From Methanolobus sp. ZRKC5 (GTDB taxonomy: Archaea; Halobacteriota; Methanosarcinia; Methanosarcinales; Methanosarcinaceae): DNA of 64,000 nt. Where the stretch lies: the NCBI RefSeq assembly GCF_038446525.1, contig NZ_CP151792.1, positions 682,001 through 746,000 of the forward strand, given 5' to 3'. The position numbers and the translations under genes are program-made. Below the pieces are notes generated by a model. It ran no database searches. It was not told the origin of the DNA and saw only the letters and a program-made list of their open reading frames with translations. Positions 8,540 to 17,011 of the stretch are shown here, piece by piece (the stretch's first letter is position 1; each line of letters begins with the position of its first letter).

Positions 8540-8872
8540 ATGGAAAAAGATGAATATGCGAATTACATTAGAAGAAACAAGAAAGGCAAGAAACCACCTA
8601 TTGCATGTGCTGTTTGTGGAGAAGATAATAAAGAAGTCATTGAAATGCATCATGTTGATGGAAGGAATAATTCAGACTGGGTTAAGCCGCTATGTCAGAA
8701 CTGTCATATAAAGATAACAGCAGAACAGAACAAACTCAGTCCTAAAACAAGATCTAAAGATACTTCTCTGCAAAATCTGAAAGCCTTTAACATTATCTCA
8801 ATTGGTGCTTTACTAAGGGATCTTGGACAGCGATTAATCAATCTTGGTATGGGGATGACTGTAAATGTCTAA
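8540..8872 (+). CDS. casposon HNH endonuclease
   Basis: A 110-residue protein with a compact HNH fold. CAVC (near 23-26) and CQNCH (near 54-58) supply the zinc-knuckle cysteines. EMHHVDGRNN (near 36-45) carries the catalytic histidine pair and the asparagine position of HNH nucleases. The C-terminal 40 residues are helical. Such a nuclease is a hallmark of many casposons; whether it acts on host DNA, on replication intermediates or on competitors is not known from sequence. It overlaps polB by 8 bases, so the two are translated together. A good Shine-Dalgarno sequence (AAGGAGTG) precedes its start. Confidence 0.8.
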   Translation: MEKDEYANYIRRNKKGKKPPIACAVCGEDNKEVIEMHHVDGRNNSDWVKPLCQNCHIKITAEQNKLSPKTRSKDTSLQNLKAFNIISIGALLRDLGQRLINLGMGMTVNV

Positions 8873-11537
8873 GATAGCTGTAAGGGCTTTCACTCAAAAG
8901 TGCAACCCTATTAATAGAAACTATCCTCAAAGAAAAGAGCCTCCTTTGAGACATAACCGAGTATTGGTCTTTGATACTGAAACAACAACTGATCAATATC
9001 AAAACCTAAAGATTGGTTTCTTTCAGATATACCAGGATGGATACATTCAGCATGAAGGGTTATTCCATGACCCCTCTATGTTAGATGACCGTGAGAATAA
9101 AGTTACTCTGGCATATCCAATAAAGCAAGACCTTCCACTCTATTCATTAAAAGAGTTCGTAGATGAGGTATTTTATCCTGAAATATACGGTCTTGGTACT
9201 CTTTGCATTGGTTTCAATCTAGCATTCGATATTAGCAGAATAGCAAAGAAAACAGGAGATTCAAGGAAGGGAAACAAAGGCGGATTTACACTTACATTAT
9301 CAGACAATCCTTACAATCCACCCATAATCATCCGTAAGATGGGAGAATCTTACACATATAAGTTCTCTACAACCAAACAAAACAAGGGTAAAGATTATTT
9401 TCCCGGTCATTTCCTTGATGCTCAAACACTTGCTGAAGTTCTTTTGCAAAAGAAACGTATCTCACTTGATAAGGCATGTGAGTTGCTTGACACAAAAAAC
9501 AAGAAGATGAAAGGTATTGAACACGGTATTGTTACTGAAAGGTACATTGACTATTTGATTATGGATGTCAAATCAACCTATGACGTGTACTTGAAATTGC
9601 TTGATGAACTTGATCTATACCAGATAGATATTCCTCTAACAAAGATATTCAGTGCAGCTTCCCTTGGAAAATACGCTCTTGATCAGTTGGGAATTCAACC
9701 ATTCCACAAACAAAACCCTCTATTCTTACCTGATACCCTTGGTAATATCATGACGGCTTACTTTGGTGGCCGTTGTGAATGTATGTTCAGGAAGCAACCC
9801 ACAAAAGTTACAGTTCTTGATTTTACCAGCATGTACCCATCTGTTACAATGATTCTGGATATGTGGAAGTACATAATAGCCGAGAAATTACGGACTGTGG
9901 ATGCGACTGAAGAGATCAAAGACTTGCTTTCAAAGGTATCTCTTGAGTACTTGCAGAATAAGGAAAATTGGAAAGACTTTGTTGGAATGGTCAAGATCAT
10001 TCCTGACAACGATATACTACCTACAAGAATGGATTATAATGGTAAGAAACAAAGCTTGAATGTAGGAGTTAATTATCTTTCTTCCAAGTCTCCAATATGT
10101 TTTTCCCTGCTCGATGTAATCGGTTCTGTGCTTTCGACAGGGAAAGTACCTGAGATTGTTGAAGCAACTCGATTTGTCCCTTCAGGTATGCAAAATAGTC
10201 TTGTGAAATCTTCTATTCTTGGTATTGAAGTTGATCCTAAGAAAGATAATCTCATTCAGACCTTTGTTGAAGAGAGACAGAATATCAAAACTAGAATGAA
10301 GAGTATGGATAGAGACTCATCAGAGTATCGTCATCTATCGAGTCAAGCACAGGCTATCAAAATTCTTGTTAATGCTATGAGTTATGGGATCTTTATTGAA
10401 CTCAATCCAGAGGATAAGAAGAGTGATATTGAAGTCTATGGGCTTGATAGCTTTGATACTTCTGAGAATAGATATGAAAAGGCCGGAAAGTACTTTCATC
10501 CACTGCTTGCAGTGATGATCACTTCCGGTGCACGGCTGTTTTTATCCATGGCCGAGGCCAAGGTAAAAGAGCTTGGTGCAGCCCATGCTTACATGGACAC
10601 CGACTCTGTGTTTGTTCCGCCTGAGCACGCTCAGGAGATTGTGGATTATTTCCAGCCCCTAAACCCTTATGACCTTGACATCTCTTTGCTAAAACCTGAA
10701 AAAGAGGATATGTGGTTCTATGGAATATGTTCTAAGAGGTATGCTCTTTACAACAAAGAAGGTGAGAATTTTAGCTTCTATGAGCATGAGAGATCCTACA
10801 AGCTACATGGTCTAGGCCATTTGACTAATCCATTTCCTAATGGTAATAAAGACTGGCATGCTGATGTCTGGCTGGATATTCTTCGCTTACATTATGGGAT
10901 TATAAAGCCAATAGATATTGAAGAGAGGTATTCTAATCTCTATGCTATCTCAAGGCTCACAGTCAGTACTGCTAATGTGTTGAAGAGGTTTAAGACGATC
11001 AATGAAGGCAAACCATGGTCTGAACAGATCAAACCTTTTAATTTCTGCACTGTTGGTTTTCAAACCATTGAGGATGATGGACAAACTATCAAACCTCTTG
11101 CTCCTTTCTCTAAAGATTCACAGAAAATAGTCTATGAACCATTTTTAGACTACAATACAGGTGAGATCAAGCAAGGATCACATTATTTTAAATCTCTAAA
11201 TACAACAATAATGCAGTATGCAGATCATCCTGAGTACAAGTATGAAGGTGATATTGGTCAGATGAAACGCAGGCATATCCATGCAGACAGTGTTGTTCTG
11301 ATTGGAAAGGAGGCTAACAACATTGATGATCAAGCTTTGGATATAGGACAGGCTCAAGTTTTCCTCAATAAACAGGATATCATGGATAAGATTATGCAAC
11401 TGGATGTCAAGATGGGGAGAAAAGTAGGTATTGCTTACAGAGGCACTCTGAAGAGGATTCAGGATAAGATAAAGCAAACAGGAGACATCAATCTGAATGC
11501 TAGGTTTATGAGGGAACTTGCGGATAAGCTCATCTGA
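8865..11537 (+). CDS. polB: family B DNA polymerase of the casposon
   Basis: An 890-residue B-family polymerase. 3'-5' exonuclease motifs: Exo I VFDTET (D37, E39), Exo II GFNLAFDI, Exo III YLIMDVKS. Polymerase motifs: A, VLDFTSMYPS with D319; B, KILVNAMSYG; C, AYMDTDS with D578/D580. All catalytic acids are present, so it should be active. The long inter-motif insertions fit the protein-primed group used by casposons and viruses. The last 45 residues (from about 845) form a helix-turn-helix module, VGIAYRGTLKRI...NLNARFMREL, that aligns with the end of the casposase. It ends at a T-rich convergent terminator. Confidence 0.93.
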   Translation: MSKIAVRAFTQKCNPINRNYPQRKEPPLRHNRVLVFDTETTTDQYQNLKIGFFQIYQDGYIQHEGLFHDPSMLDDRENKVTLAYPIKQDLPLYSLKEFVDEVFYPEIYGLGTLCIGFNLAFDISRIAKKTGDSRKGNKGGFTLTLSDNPYNPPIIIRKMGESYTYKFSTTKQNKGKDYFPGHFLDAQTLAEVLLQKKRISLDKACELLDTKNKKMKGIEHGIVTERYIDYLIMDVKSTYDVYLKLLDELDLYQIDIPLTKIFSAASLGKYALDQLGIQPFHKQNPLFLPDTLGNIMTAYFGGRCECMFRKQPTKVTVLDFTSMYPSVTMILDMWKYIIAEKLRTVDATEEIKDLLSKVSLEYLQNKENWKDFVGMVKIIPDNDILPTRMDYNGKKQSLNVGVNYLSSKSPICFSLLDVIGSVLSTGKVPEIVEATRFVPSGMQNSLVKSSILGIEVDPKKDNLIQTFVEERQNIKTRMKSMDRDSSEYRHLSSQAQAIKILVNAMSYGIFIELNPEDKKSDIEVYGLDSFDTSENRYEKAGKYFHPLLAVMITSGARLFLSMAEAKVKELGAAHAYMDTDSVFVPPEHAQEIVDYFQPLNPYDLDISLLKPEKEDMWFYGICSKRYALYNKEGENFSFYEHERSYKLHGLGHLTNPFPNGNKDWHADVWLDILRLHYGIIKPIDIEERYSNLYAISRLTVSTANVLKRFKTINEGKPWSEQIKPFNFCTVGFQTIEDDGQTIKPLAPFSKDSQKIVYEPFLDYNTGEIKQGSHYFKSLNTTIMQYADHPEYKYEGDIGQMKRRHIHADSVVLIGKEANNIDDQALDIGQAQVFLNKQDIMDKIMQLDVKMGRKVGIAYRGTLKRIQDKIKQTGDINLNARFMRELADKLI

Positions 11538-11539
11538 GA

Positions 11540-11576
11540 GCTTATTCCTCTTTTTTTATTTTTTTTTGTTTTTTCT
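11540..11576. terminator. T-rich terminator between polB and the GIY-YIG gene
   Basis: Directly after the polB stop there are runs of seven, nine and six T on the plus strand, the usual intrinsic termination signal of archaea. It overlaps the end of the convergent GIY-YIG gene, whose lysine-rich C-terminus is encoded by the same tract. Confidence 0.6.
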
Positions 11577-12032
11577 GCTTAATTTATCTGATTTTGCTTT
11601 ATCGTTAAATTCAGGCAGACAGTTGTACTTTTTAGCATAGGTTGCAAAACACTCATATTCAAATTTTGCTACCTCTCCCATTGTTCTTAAATCTTCAGGA
11701 GTATTAGATTTAACATCACATATGAATGGACGAACAGAAACAAAAAGTCTGTTTAGAAGATCTTGATAGGTCTGATACTTATACATAAACCGATCAGCTC
11801 CTCCATGCTTTGTCTTTCCGTTAATAGTGCTATTAAACTGCTTTAAACGACCTTTTAGTCCGTTTCGTGAGTTAGTCATACCCACATATTTAATTTCACG
11901 AATCCAAGTAAAATCTTGCTCAGACAAATCTGATTCCGAGAGAGCTATGCAATAAATTCCCGGATACTTAATATCAGGTAGGTTATTCCGGTCTTCCCAT
12001 TTTATCCATTTAGTAAAATTACTCTTGATCAT
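11556..12032 (-). CDS. GIY-YIG endonuclease-like protein
   Basis: A 158-residue protein with a GIY-YIG core. PGIYCIAL (near 25-32) and IKYVGMT (near 47-53) are the two signature strands, followed by the conserved arginine helix GLKGRLKQF. A glutamate in VAKFEYECF fits the catalytic acid of the family. The C-terminus is a basic tail (KLSRKNKKK). GIY-YIG domains occur in homing, repair and restriction nucleases; the substrate here is unknown. It is the last gene of a minus-strand group with a small zinc ribbon and a second GIY-YIG protein, probably casposon cargo. Confidence 0.65.
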   Translation of the reverse strand: MIKSNFTKWIKWEDRNNLPDIKYPGIYCIALSESDLSEQDFTWIREIKYVGMTNSRNGLKGRLKQFNSTINGKTKHGGADRFMYKYQTYQDLLNRLFVSVRPFICDVKSNTPEDLRTMGEVAKFEYECFATYAKKYNCLPEFNDKAKSDKLSRKNKKK

Positions 12033-12037
12033 ATGAT

Positions 12038-12172
12038 TTATTTCTCACCCCATATGTTTTTACATTCACGGCATTGGTATAGTACTTGTGTTTTATACCC
12101 GGGATCTTGGATATCAACAATTGCTTTTACATTTTGAACTTGACATTCAGGACATATCATATTTTCAGCCAT
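12038..12172 (-). CDS. small zinc-ribbon protein
   Basis: A 44-residue open frame with two CxxC pairs (ICPECQ near 6-11 and QCREC near 33-37), the pattern of a treble-clef or zinc-ribbon fold. The ATG directly follows the stop of the upstream GIY-YIG gene (TAAATG) and its own stop lies 6 bp before the next GIY-YIG gene, so it is sandwiched in an operon. A purine-rich GGAGGGAAA sequence within the end of the upstream gene serves as ribosome binding site. Function unknown. Confidence 0.6.
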   Translation of the reverse strand: MAENMICPECQVQNVKAIVDIQDPGYKTQVLYQCRECKNIWGEK

Positions 12173-13024
12173 TTATTTTCCCTCCTTATCTTTTTGTCTT
12201 ACAATTTCATCTAGTGTTTTACCTTCTTTGTCCTTCCAAAGCGTCCATCCATTAGCAGCTCTGCCTAGTACAACTGATGCCGACATGGATGGTGAAGAAA
12301 ACGTAAAATCTTCTTGGTAAACATAGACACCATCTTCTTCCTTTACAATTCCCTTTTCTACTAAATTAGCTCTAAATGCTCGTACACTTGGTTGAAGAGA
12401 CGTTGTTTCTTCTACGTTTGACTTTGATCCCTTGTTGACGACAAAACCTTCTTCAGTATATTCACCAACAGCATCAGCATCCTTGCTCTTACAATAGTAT
12501 GTATTTTTCTTGCTACGTTTTGCTTGTTCGAAAATAGGATAACCAAGGGTAGCCATTATAATCTTTAATTCATCAAAGAAACGCAAAACAAAATCCCGGT
12601 CTTGATCTGTTAGAGATGATTTAGTGGGAGTATTACTATTTTCAAGAGTACATTTATTGACTAATTTAGCCTGCTCACAAGCATGATTTTCAAGATACTT
12701 GATATGAGCTTTGTTAAGATTATTTTTCTCTGAAACAAAACATATAGCTTGATTCCAAAAATCTTTCTTTTTGTGGTGATCATTTAAACGAGTTGTTAGT
12801 ATTTCTGATTCACCAACATATACTTTTGGTTTTCCAACTTCGTCTTTTTCACCTATTAAGAAGTAAAGCCCCGGCTGTTCAAGCTCTGGTCTTTTCAAGC
12901 CAGCGTCTAACTTTGCTCGAGGAATAGAAACAGCTTTGACAATAGAATCAAAGAACTCGCATATTTTCACTCCCTGTGGATTGGCATCTGGCAGATAAAT
13001 TGAAATTGTTCTTCCTATTGTCAT
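12173..13024 (-). CDS. GIY-YIG nuclease with DUF4357-like C-terminus
   Basis: A 283-residue protein. The N-terminal third carries GLYFLIGE and KVYVGES, the GIY and YIG strands, followed by LTTRLNDHHKKKDFW, the conserved arginine and histidine helix. The C-terminal region (about 190-275; VRAFRANLVEKG... ASVVLGRAANGWTLWKD) resembles the DUF4357 domain that accompanies this GIY-YIG subgroup in restriction-like proteins. It heads a three-gene minus-strand operon. Role in the casposon or in defence is inferred from company, not from a known member. Confidence 0.7.
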   Translation of the reverse strand: MTIGRTISIYLPDANPQGVKICEFFDSIVKAVSIPRAKLDAGLKRPELEQPGLYFLIGEKDEVGKPKVYVGESEILTTRLNDHHKKKDFWNQAICFVSEKNNLNKAHIKYLENHACEQAKLVNKCTLENSNTPTKSSLTDQDRDFVLRFFDELKIIMATLGYPIFEQAKRSKKNTYYCKSKDADAVGEYTEEGFVVNKGSKSNVEETTSLQPSVRAFRANLVEKGIVKEEDGVYVYQEDFTFSSPSMSASVVLGRAANGWTLWKDKEGKTLDEIVRQKDKEGK

Positions 13025-13093
13025 GAATTGAACCTCTAAGAATATACTATAATTGAGAGATTTAAAAACAGATACTTAGCTATGTGTGAATCA

Positions 13094-14053
13094 CTACTCT
13101 AAACTATTTATTATTTCAACTAATCGTTCAACATCTTCAATCGCTTTGATCACTTTATTTCTCTCAAAGTTTTTCTGATTATTATGGATTTTATTATTCC
13201 TAACATGGTATGCGTCGTTAATAGATGATATTAATTCATCATCTAATTCCTGTTTTCCTATAAATGAAATCGTAAATTTGATTTTATCCATTAGCTTAAC
13301 GTTTTTAAATGTGCCTTCAAGATTGATTTCATCTTGTTCAGATTTTCTTCTAAAATAACCACTCAAAGCAGATTCTACGGAGATAAATAGTTCGATATAT
13401 ACTAAATCAAAATGATATTCTGTATAGTGGATCTTAGCCATTTCCAAATATTTCTTATCAATTCTTGTAGCTGAGGTTAAATCTTCTGTTACGAGGTTTA
13501 TATGATCAAAAGACTTCAGTTCTTCTTCATTTCCAGTAATTTGCTGTATCTCTAAAGAAACAAGGTCCGTGTTTTCTGATTGATCCAATATCTCTCTCAA
13601 ATTTCGGAGTTCTATGTAGTTTCCAAGATCAGAACTTCTAATTTTGTAGTCTAACTCTATTTTTTTGTCAAATAAGTCTTCCAATTCAGCCCGATTTTCA
13701 CATTTTTCATTTTCAAGATCACTTAGGTAAGCTTCATAATATATATCAGAATCCATAAGTGCAGTTTCAATGTCGCTGATAGGTATACCCGTAACTTCTG
13801 AAATAACATGGTCAATTTCTTTTACTGTGAAATGAGATTTGTCAAATCGACTTTTTACTTCAGACACATTTGTTTCATATTTACAGTAGTATTCTGTAAT
13901 TCCCTCATCTCTTTGGAGATCGGCATCAATTTCGACTATTTTATCCTGCATTAAAAAAATAAAATTGAGAATTGGATCATTTTCTGGTGGCAACTCCCAT
14001 TTCCACTCTTTAACTGCAAACTTTCCAATTTGTATATAGCTATAATCACCCAT
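13094..14053 (-). CDS. HEPN-domain protein with Rx4H motif
   Basis: A 319-residue, very acidic helical protein. Most of it is unrecognised. The last 110 residues read as a HEPN four-helix bundle: LVYIELFISVESALSGYF is a typical HEPN helix, and R285-NNKI-H290 is the Rx4H motif that in active HEPN proteins forms the RNase centre. The long N-terminal part may be a sensor or partner-binding domain with a coiled-coil section (residues 110-160). HEPN RNases are common toxins and abortive-infection effectors. No antitoxin-like partner is adjacent: the GIY-YIG operon lies 69 bp downstream on the same strand. Confidence 0.55.
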   Translation of the reverse strand: MGDYSYIQIGKFAVKEWKWELPPENDPILNFIFLMQDKIVEIDADLQRDEGITEYYCKYETNVSEVKSRFDKSHFTVKEIDHVISEVTGIPISDIETALMDSDIYYEAYLSDLENEKCENRAELEDLFDKKIELDYKIRSSDLGNYIELRNLREILDQSENTDLVSLEIQQITGNEEELKSFDHINLVTEDLTSATRIDKKYLEMAKIHYTEYHFDLVYIELFISVESALSGYFRRKSEQDEINLEGTFKNVKLMDKIKFTISFIGKQELDDELISSINDAYHVRNNKIHNNQKNFERNKVIKAIEDVERLVEIINSLE

Positions 14054-14167
14054 TCGAACAACAAAATATAATTATTAGTTAAAATAAATTTTGTATTAGA
14101 TATTCAACTTTTGTGTTAACAACAGACTTCTTAAAATTCTGAGTATCTATATTTCAAGATACCTATT

Positions 14168-14190
14168 ACCCCGCACAATTGTGTGGGGAT
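14168..14190. promoter_or_regulatory. palindrome upstream of the beta-propeller surface protein
   Basis: In the 348-bp AT-rich gap before the gene at 14402 there is a near-perfect GC-edged palindrome, CCCCGCACAATTGTGTGGGG (14169-14188), about 215 bp upstream of the start codon. Its position and its ACCTAT..CCCCGCA lead-in resemble the structured element upstream of the PEF-CTERM gene at 40952, although the right half differs. It could be an operator or a transcript hairpin. The rest of the gap shows only AT-rich sequence with possible TATA boxes. Confidence 0.35.
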
Positions 14191-14401
14191 ATATACAACG
14201 CGAAAAAAGTGTACGGTTTTGTAGTTACATGGCACAACCATATTTATACTTATTGAAAAAAACATGCTTAATAAATGATTAAACTGTTAACTTTTTAAGT
14301 AGCATTGTTTCGCAAATTATATCGTTGTTTAGAAAAAAAACATAATAGCATAGCATTTGAGTTACAATTAATTAATTAATAATTTGTAGGGGTGGGTGTA
14401 A

Positions 14402-15664
14402 ATGCGAATTAAATACAAAATTTTGATTTGTATTTTGATGACTTTATTCATTATGAGTGTAGAAACTGTAGTTGCTAATGATTTTTTAGTCGCACAAGGT
14501 ATCGAAGAACAGATAACTGTAAATGAATCACATCAATATGATCCTGTAATCTATAAAGATATAATTGCTTGGTATGATAATCGCAATGGAAATTGGGATA
14601 TCTTCATGTACAATATCACTTCAGACACTGAATACCAGATAACAACCAATGAATCAGATCAACTTCTTCCGGCAATTCACGAAGACCTTGTAGTTTGGCA
14701 TGATAACCGCACCGGAAATTGGGATATCTTCATGTACAATATCACTTCAGACACTGAATACCAGATAACTACAAATGAATCAGTTCAACGCCATCCTGCA
14801 ATCTACGGAGATAGGATAGTATGGACTGATTATCGTAATAGTAGTCTAGGGGACATCTATATGTACAATATCACTTCAGACAATGAATCTCCTGTGATTG
14901 AATACTATCAATCCCAATGGGTTCCTGCAATCTATGGAGACAGGATAGTATGGGAGGATGTACGCAACCTGAACAAGGACATCTACATGTATGATATGAT
15001 TTCAGGTAACGAAATTCAGATAACCACGAATGAATCTGATCAGCGTATTCCTGCAATTTATGAAGACCTTATAGTTTGGTATGATTACCGTAATGGTAAC
15101 ACTGATATCTACATGCATAATATCACTTCAGGTACTGAACAGCCGATAACTACAAACGAATTTTATCAATCTGAGCCAGCAATCTACGAGGATAGGATCG
15201 TCTGGACTGATAACCGAACTGGAAATTGGGATATCTTCATGTATAATATCACTTCAGACACCGAATACCAGATAACTACAAACAAATCTATCCAAGCCGC
15301 ACCTTCAATCTACGGAGATAGGATTGTATGGACGGATGGACGAAATGGAAATGTGGATGTATACATGTTCACTTTGGATGTTATTGAAAAGAATCCGGCA
15401 GAAGCGATTGGAAATCTCAAAGAACATGTTTTTGGTCTGCATGATACAGATGCTTCCACCAAAAAAGTCCTCAATGTCAAACTTGATAATGTAATCAAGA
15501 AGCTTGATAAAGACGATTATGACAAGGCTATCAAGAAGCTTGAGGATTTCATAAAATTCGTTAATGAGATGGTAGAGGAAGAAAGATTGGATGCTTCTCA
15601 GGCTGAGTTTTTAATTGACCAAGCTGAGAGAACCATTAATCTGATACAGAATTATGATGGGTAA
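14402..15664 (+). CDS. secreted beta-propeller repeat surface protein
   Basis: A 420-residue protein with a signal peptide (residues 1-26, hydrophobic LICILMTLFIMSVETVVA). Seven repeats of about 45 residues follow, each containing a (I/V)VWxDxRNGNxDI(Y/F)MYNI core and a QITTNES end, the TolB-like/S-layer-associated beta-propeller type frequent in methanogen surface proteins. Repeats 2, 3 and 7 are almost identical at DNA level, indicating recent repeat exchange. After residue 330 comes a helical tail (about 90 residues; KKLDKDDYDKAIKKL) resembling the FIMAH domain. There is no sorting tail. A strong GGGGTGGGTG Shine-Dalgarno sequence sets the start. A polB fragment lies just downstream on the opposite strand. 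Confidence 0.75.
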   Translation: MRIKYKILICILMTLFIMSVETVVANDFLVAQGIEEQITVNESHQYDPVIYKDIIAWYDNRNGNWDIFMYNITSDTEYQITTNESDQLLPAIHEDLVVWHDNRTGNWDIFMYNITSDTEYQITTNESVQRHPAIYGDRIVWTDYRNSSLGDIYMYNITSDNESPVIEYYQSQWVPAIYGDRIVWEDVRNLNKDIYMYDMISGNEIQITTNESDQRIPAIYEDLIVWYDYRNGNTDIYMHNITSGTEQPITTNEFYQSEPAIYEDRIVWTDNRTGNWDIFMYNITSDTEYQITTNKSIQAAPSIYGDRIVWTDGRNGNVDVYMFTLDVIEKNPAEAIGNLKEHVFGLHDTDASTKKVLNVKLDNVIKKLDKDDYDKAIKKLEDFIKFVNEMVEEERLDASQAEFLIDQAERTINLIQNYDG

Positions 15665-15685
15665 TTTACCCTTCTTTAATTTTTT
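15659..15685 (+). terminator. palindromic terminator of the beta-propeller gene
   Basis: The 13-base palindrome GGGTAATTTACCC overlaps the TAA stop codon and is followed by a T-rich stretch (TTCTTTAATTTTTTTG), consistent with transcription termination between this gene and the convergent polB fragment. Confidence 0.5.
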
Positions 15686-15695
15686 TGCCTAGCCT

Positions 15696-16091
15696 TCAGA
15701 TCAAATACTCAATTATTTTCCTCATTTCCTTAGTATTCAGGTTAAACTCTCCTTCTCTTACCCTGTCCTTTAATTTATTCAATGTACTCCTGTACTTAAT
15801 CCCAACTTTCCTAGCTTCAGCAGGAGTTAAACCAAGAACAAACTCCCTTATCTTTTCAATATCATGATAAGTCTCAACAGTATTACTCTCAAGCTCCTGC
15901 ATCTCAACCTTGTTAGCTTCCTTACCGATATACACGCATCCTTTAGGTTGCAGATGTCTCCTTTGCAGAATTCCTGTATCCCCTTCAAATTTGGATTCTG
16001 GATGGTCGATGTAATCAAGAAATACATCACTTAATGGTTTCCAGTATTCTCTCCCCTGGTGTTTAAGAAATACTAATTTTGTCTTGTCGTT
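15696..16091 (-). pseudogene. casposon polB C-terminal fragment 1
   Basis: An open frame of 131 codons whose product matches only the end of casposon PolB. IDHPESKFEGDTG and VYIGKEAN correspond to ADHPEYKYEGDIG and VLIGKEAN of the intact polymerase, and the C-terminal module reads VGIKYRSTLNKL...NLNTKEMRKI. The preserved part starts after a TAA at 16092-16094 and has no start codon at the expected place, though an internal ATG at 15933 could give a 79-residue product. It has diverged clearly from the intact copy, so it comes from another casposon lineage. It retains an uninterrupted frame, unusual for old debris. Confidence 0.8.
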
Positions 16092-16189
16092 TTATCCTAT
16101 AACGACAAGTTTTTGCTGCAGAATCCAGAGATATCTCCTCAGGTAGAACCATAAAAATTAATAGAATTTTGTTGTTTTAATAAAACAGC

Positions 16190-16771
16190 ATGATTTCAAT
16201 CACCTCAAAACAGACCGAGCCTATCCTAGTCAATGGTGTAAGAGTCCTAGGACCTTATGAGATAGATCAACTAAGAGATAGTATTCCACAAATGTATCTT
16301 AAAACTATCTTTGATGTCTGCTTCTGGTCTGGGATGAGATATGTTGAGGTACAGAGGTTGCACGATCATCCTGAGTGGTGGTGGAAGATTCGCAAGACAA
16401 TCCATCTTCCAGAGGAAGCCCAGAAGAAGGCCAAACGAAAACAGCTTGAAAGGTATGTGCATCCCATCCCTGGCCAGCTGGAGAATGTCCTGGACTATTT
16501 CTTCAAGAATAAAAAACCTCCTTCAAGATCTGCCTGGAATGAGAACCTTTTGAGATGGGGTGAAAAATCCGGCCTGAACTCATTAGGGTTGAGTAGCAAA
16601 ACCACCAGAAAAAGTATAGAGTCCTGGATGATCACTGCAGATATCCCAATTAACGTGATTTGTCTACGCCAAGGACATGATAGTTTGACATCTATGCTTC
16701 ATTACCAGGGCTTGCCTTTCACAGATGGTGAGAAGGTGGAGATCCGGAGGAGATTGGCAGGTTGGTATTAG
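16190..16771 (+). CDS. short tyrosine recombinase/integrase (catalytic domain only)
   Basis: A 193-residue protein with a tyrosine-recombinase catalytic domain but no N-terminal core-binding domain. Box I arginine lies in FWSGMRYVEVQRL (near 46). The beta-hairpin lysines are in KAKRKQLERY, box II is SSKTTRKSIESW (threonine instead of the usual histidine of HxxR), followed by LRQGHDSL and the nucleophile candidate in MLHYQGLPF. The domain is compact, as in short archaeal virus or plasmid integrases; an N-terminal truncation is also possible since a casposon fragment lies just upstream. Integration site unknown. Confidence 0.65.
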   Translation: MISITSKQTEPILVNGVRVLGPYEIDQLRDSIPQMYLKTIFDVCFWSGMRYVEVQRLHDHPEWWWKIRKTIHLPEEAQKKAKRKQLERYVHPIPGQLENVLDYFFKNKKPPSRSAWNENLLRWGEKSGLNSLGLSSKTTRKSIESWMITADIPINVICLRQGHDSLTSMLHYQGLPFTDGEKVEIRRRLAGWY

Positions 16772-17011
16772 TCCAATTTTGAAACTGCCAAGACATGGAT
16801 ATTCATCCAATAATGAAAAAAGAGTAAAGTCATTAAATATTTGTGCAGTTCTGCAAGCAACCTGGACGAGATACTCGATTAAAATGTTCAAATTGCTCCA
16901 GTTGCACACTTATAAATGGATATAGTAAGCTGAAAAAACAGAACTTATAATCTTTATTTTGTAAGTCTGTTTATTATATCTTTAAGTAAAAAGAAATTCA
17001 AAAGTACTTAC

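Larger units (their letters stand above)
5514..14053. mobile_element. casposon (core 5514-11537 plus probable cargo to 14053)
   Basis: The core set is diagnostic of casposons, transposons that integrate with a Cas1 homologue: solitary cas1 with a C-terminal HTH extension, a protein-primed-type family B polymerase, an HNH nuclease and small DNA-binding proteins. No cas2, cas effector or CRISPR repeats are present. The gene order resembles the family 2 casposons known from Methanosarcinales (established knowledge). Neither the terminal inverted repeats nor the target duplication could be located by eye, so the ends given are simply the first and last gene judged to belong. The GIY-YIG, zinc-ribbon and HEPN genes are assigned as cargo by position only; the surface protein at 14402 could also be cargo. 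Confidence 0.75.
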
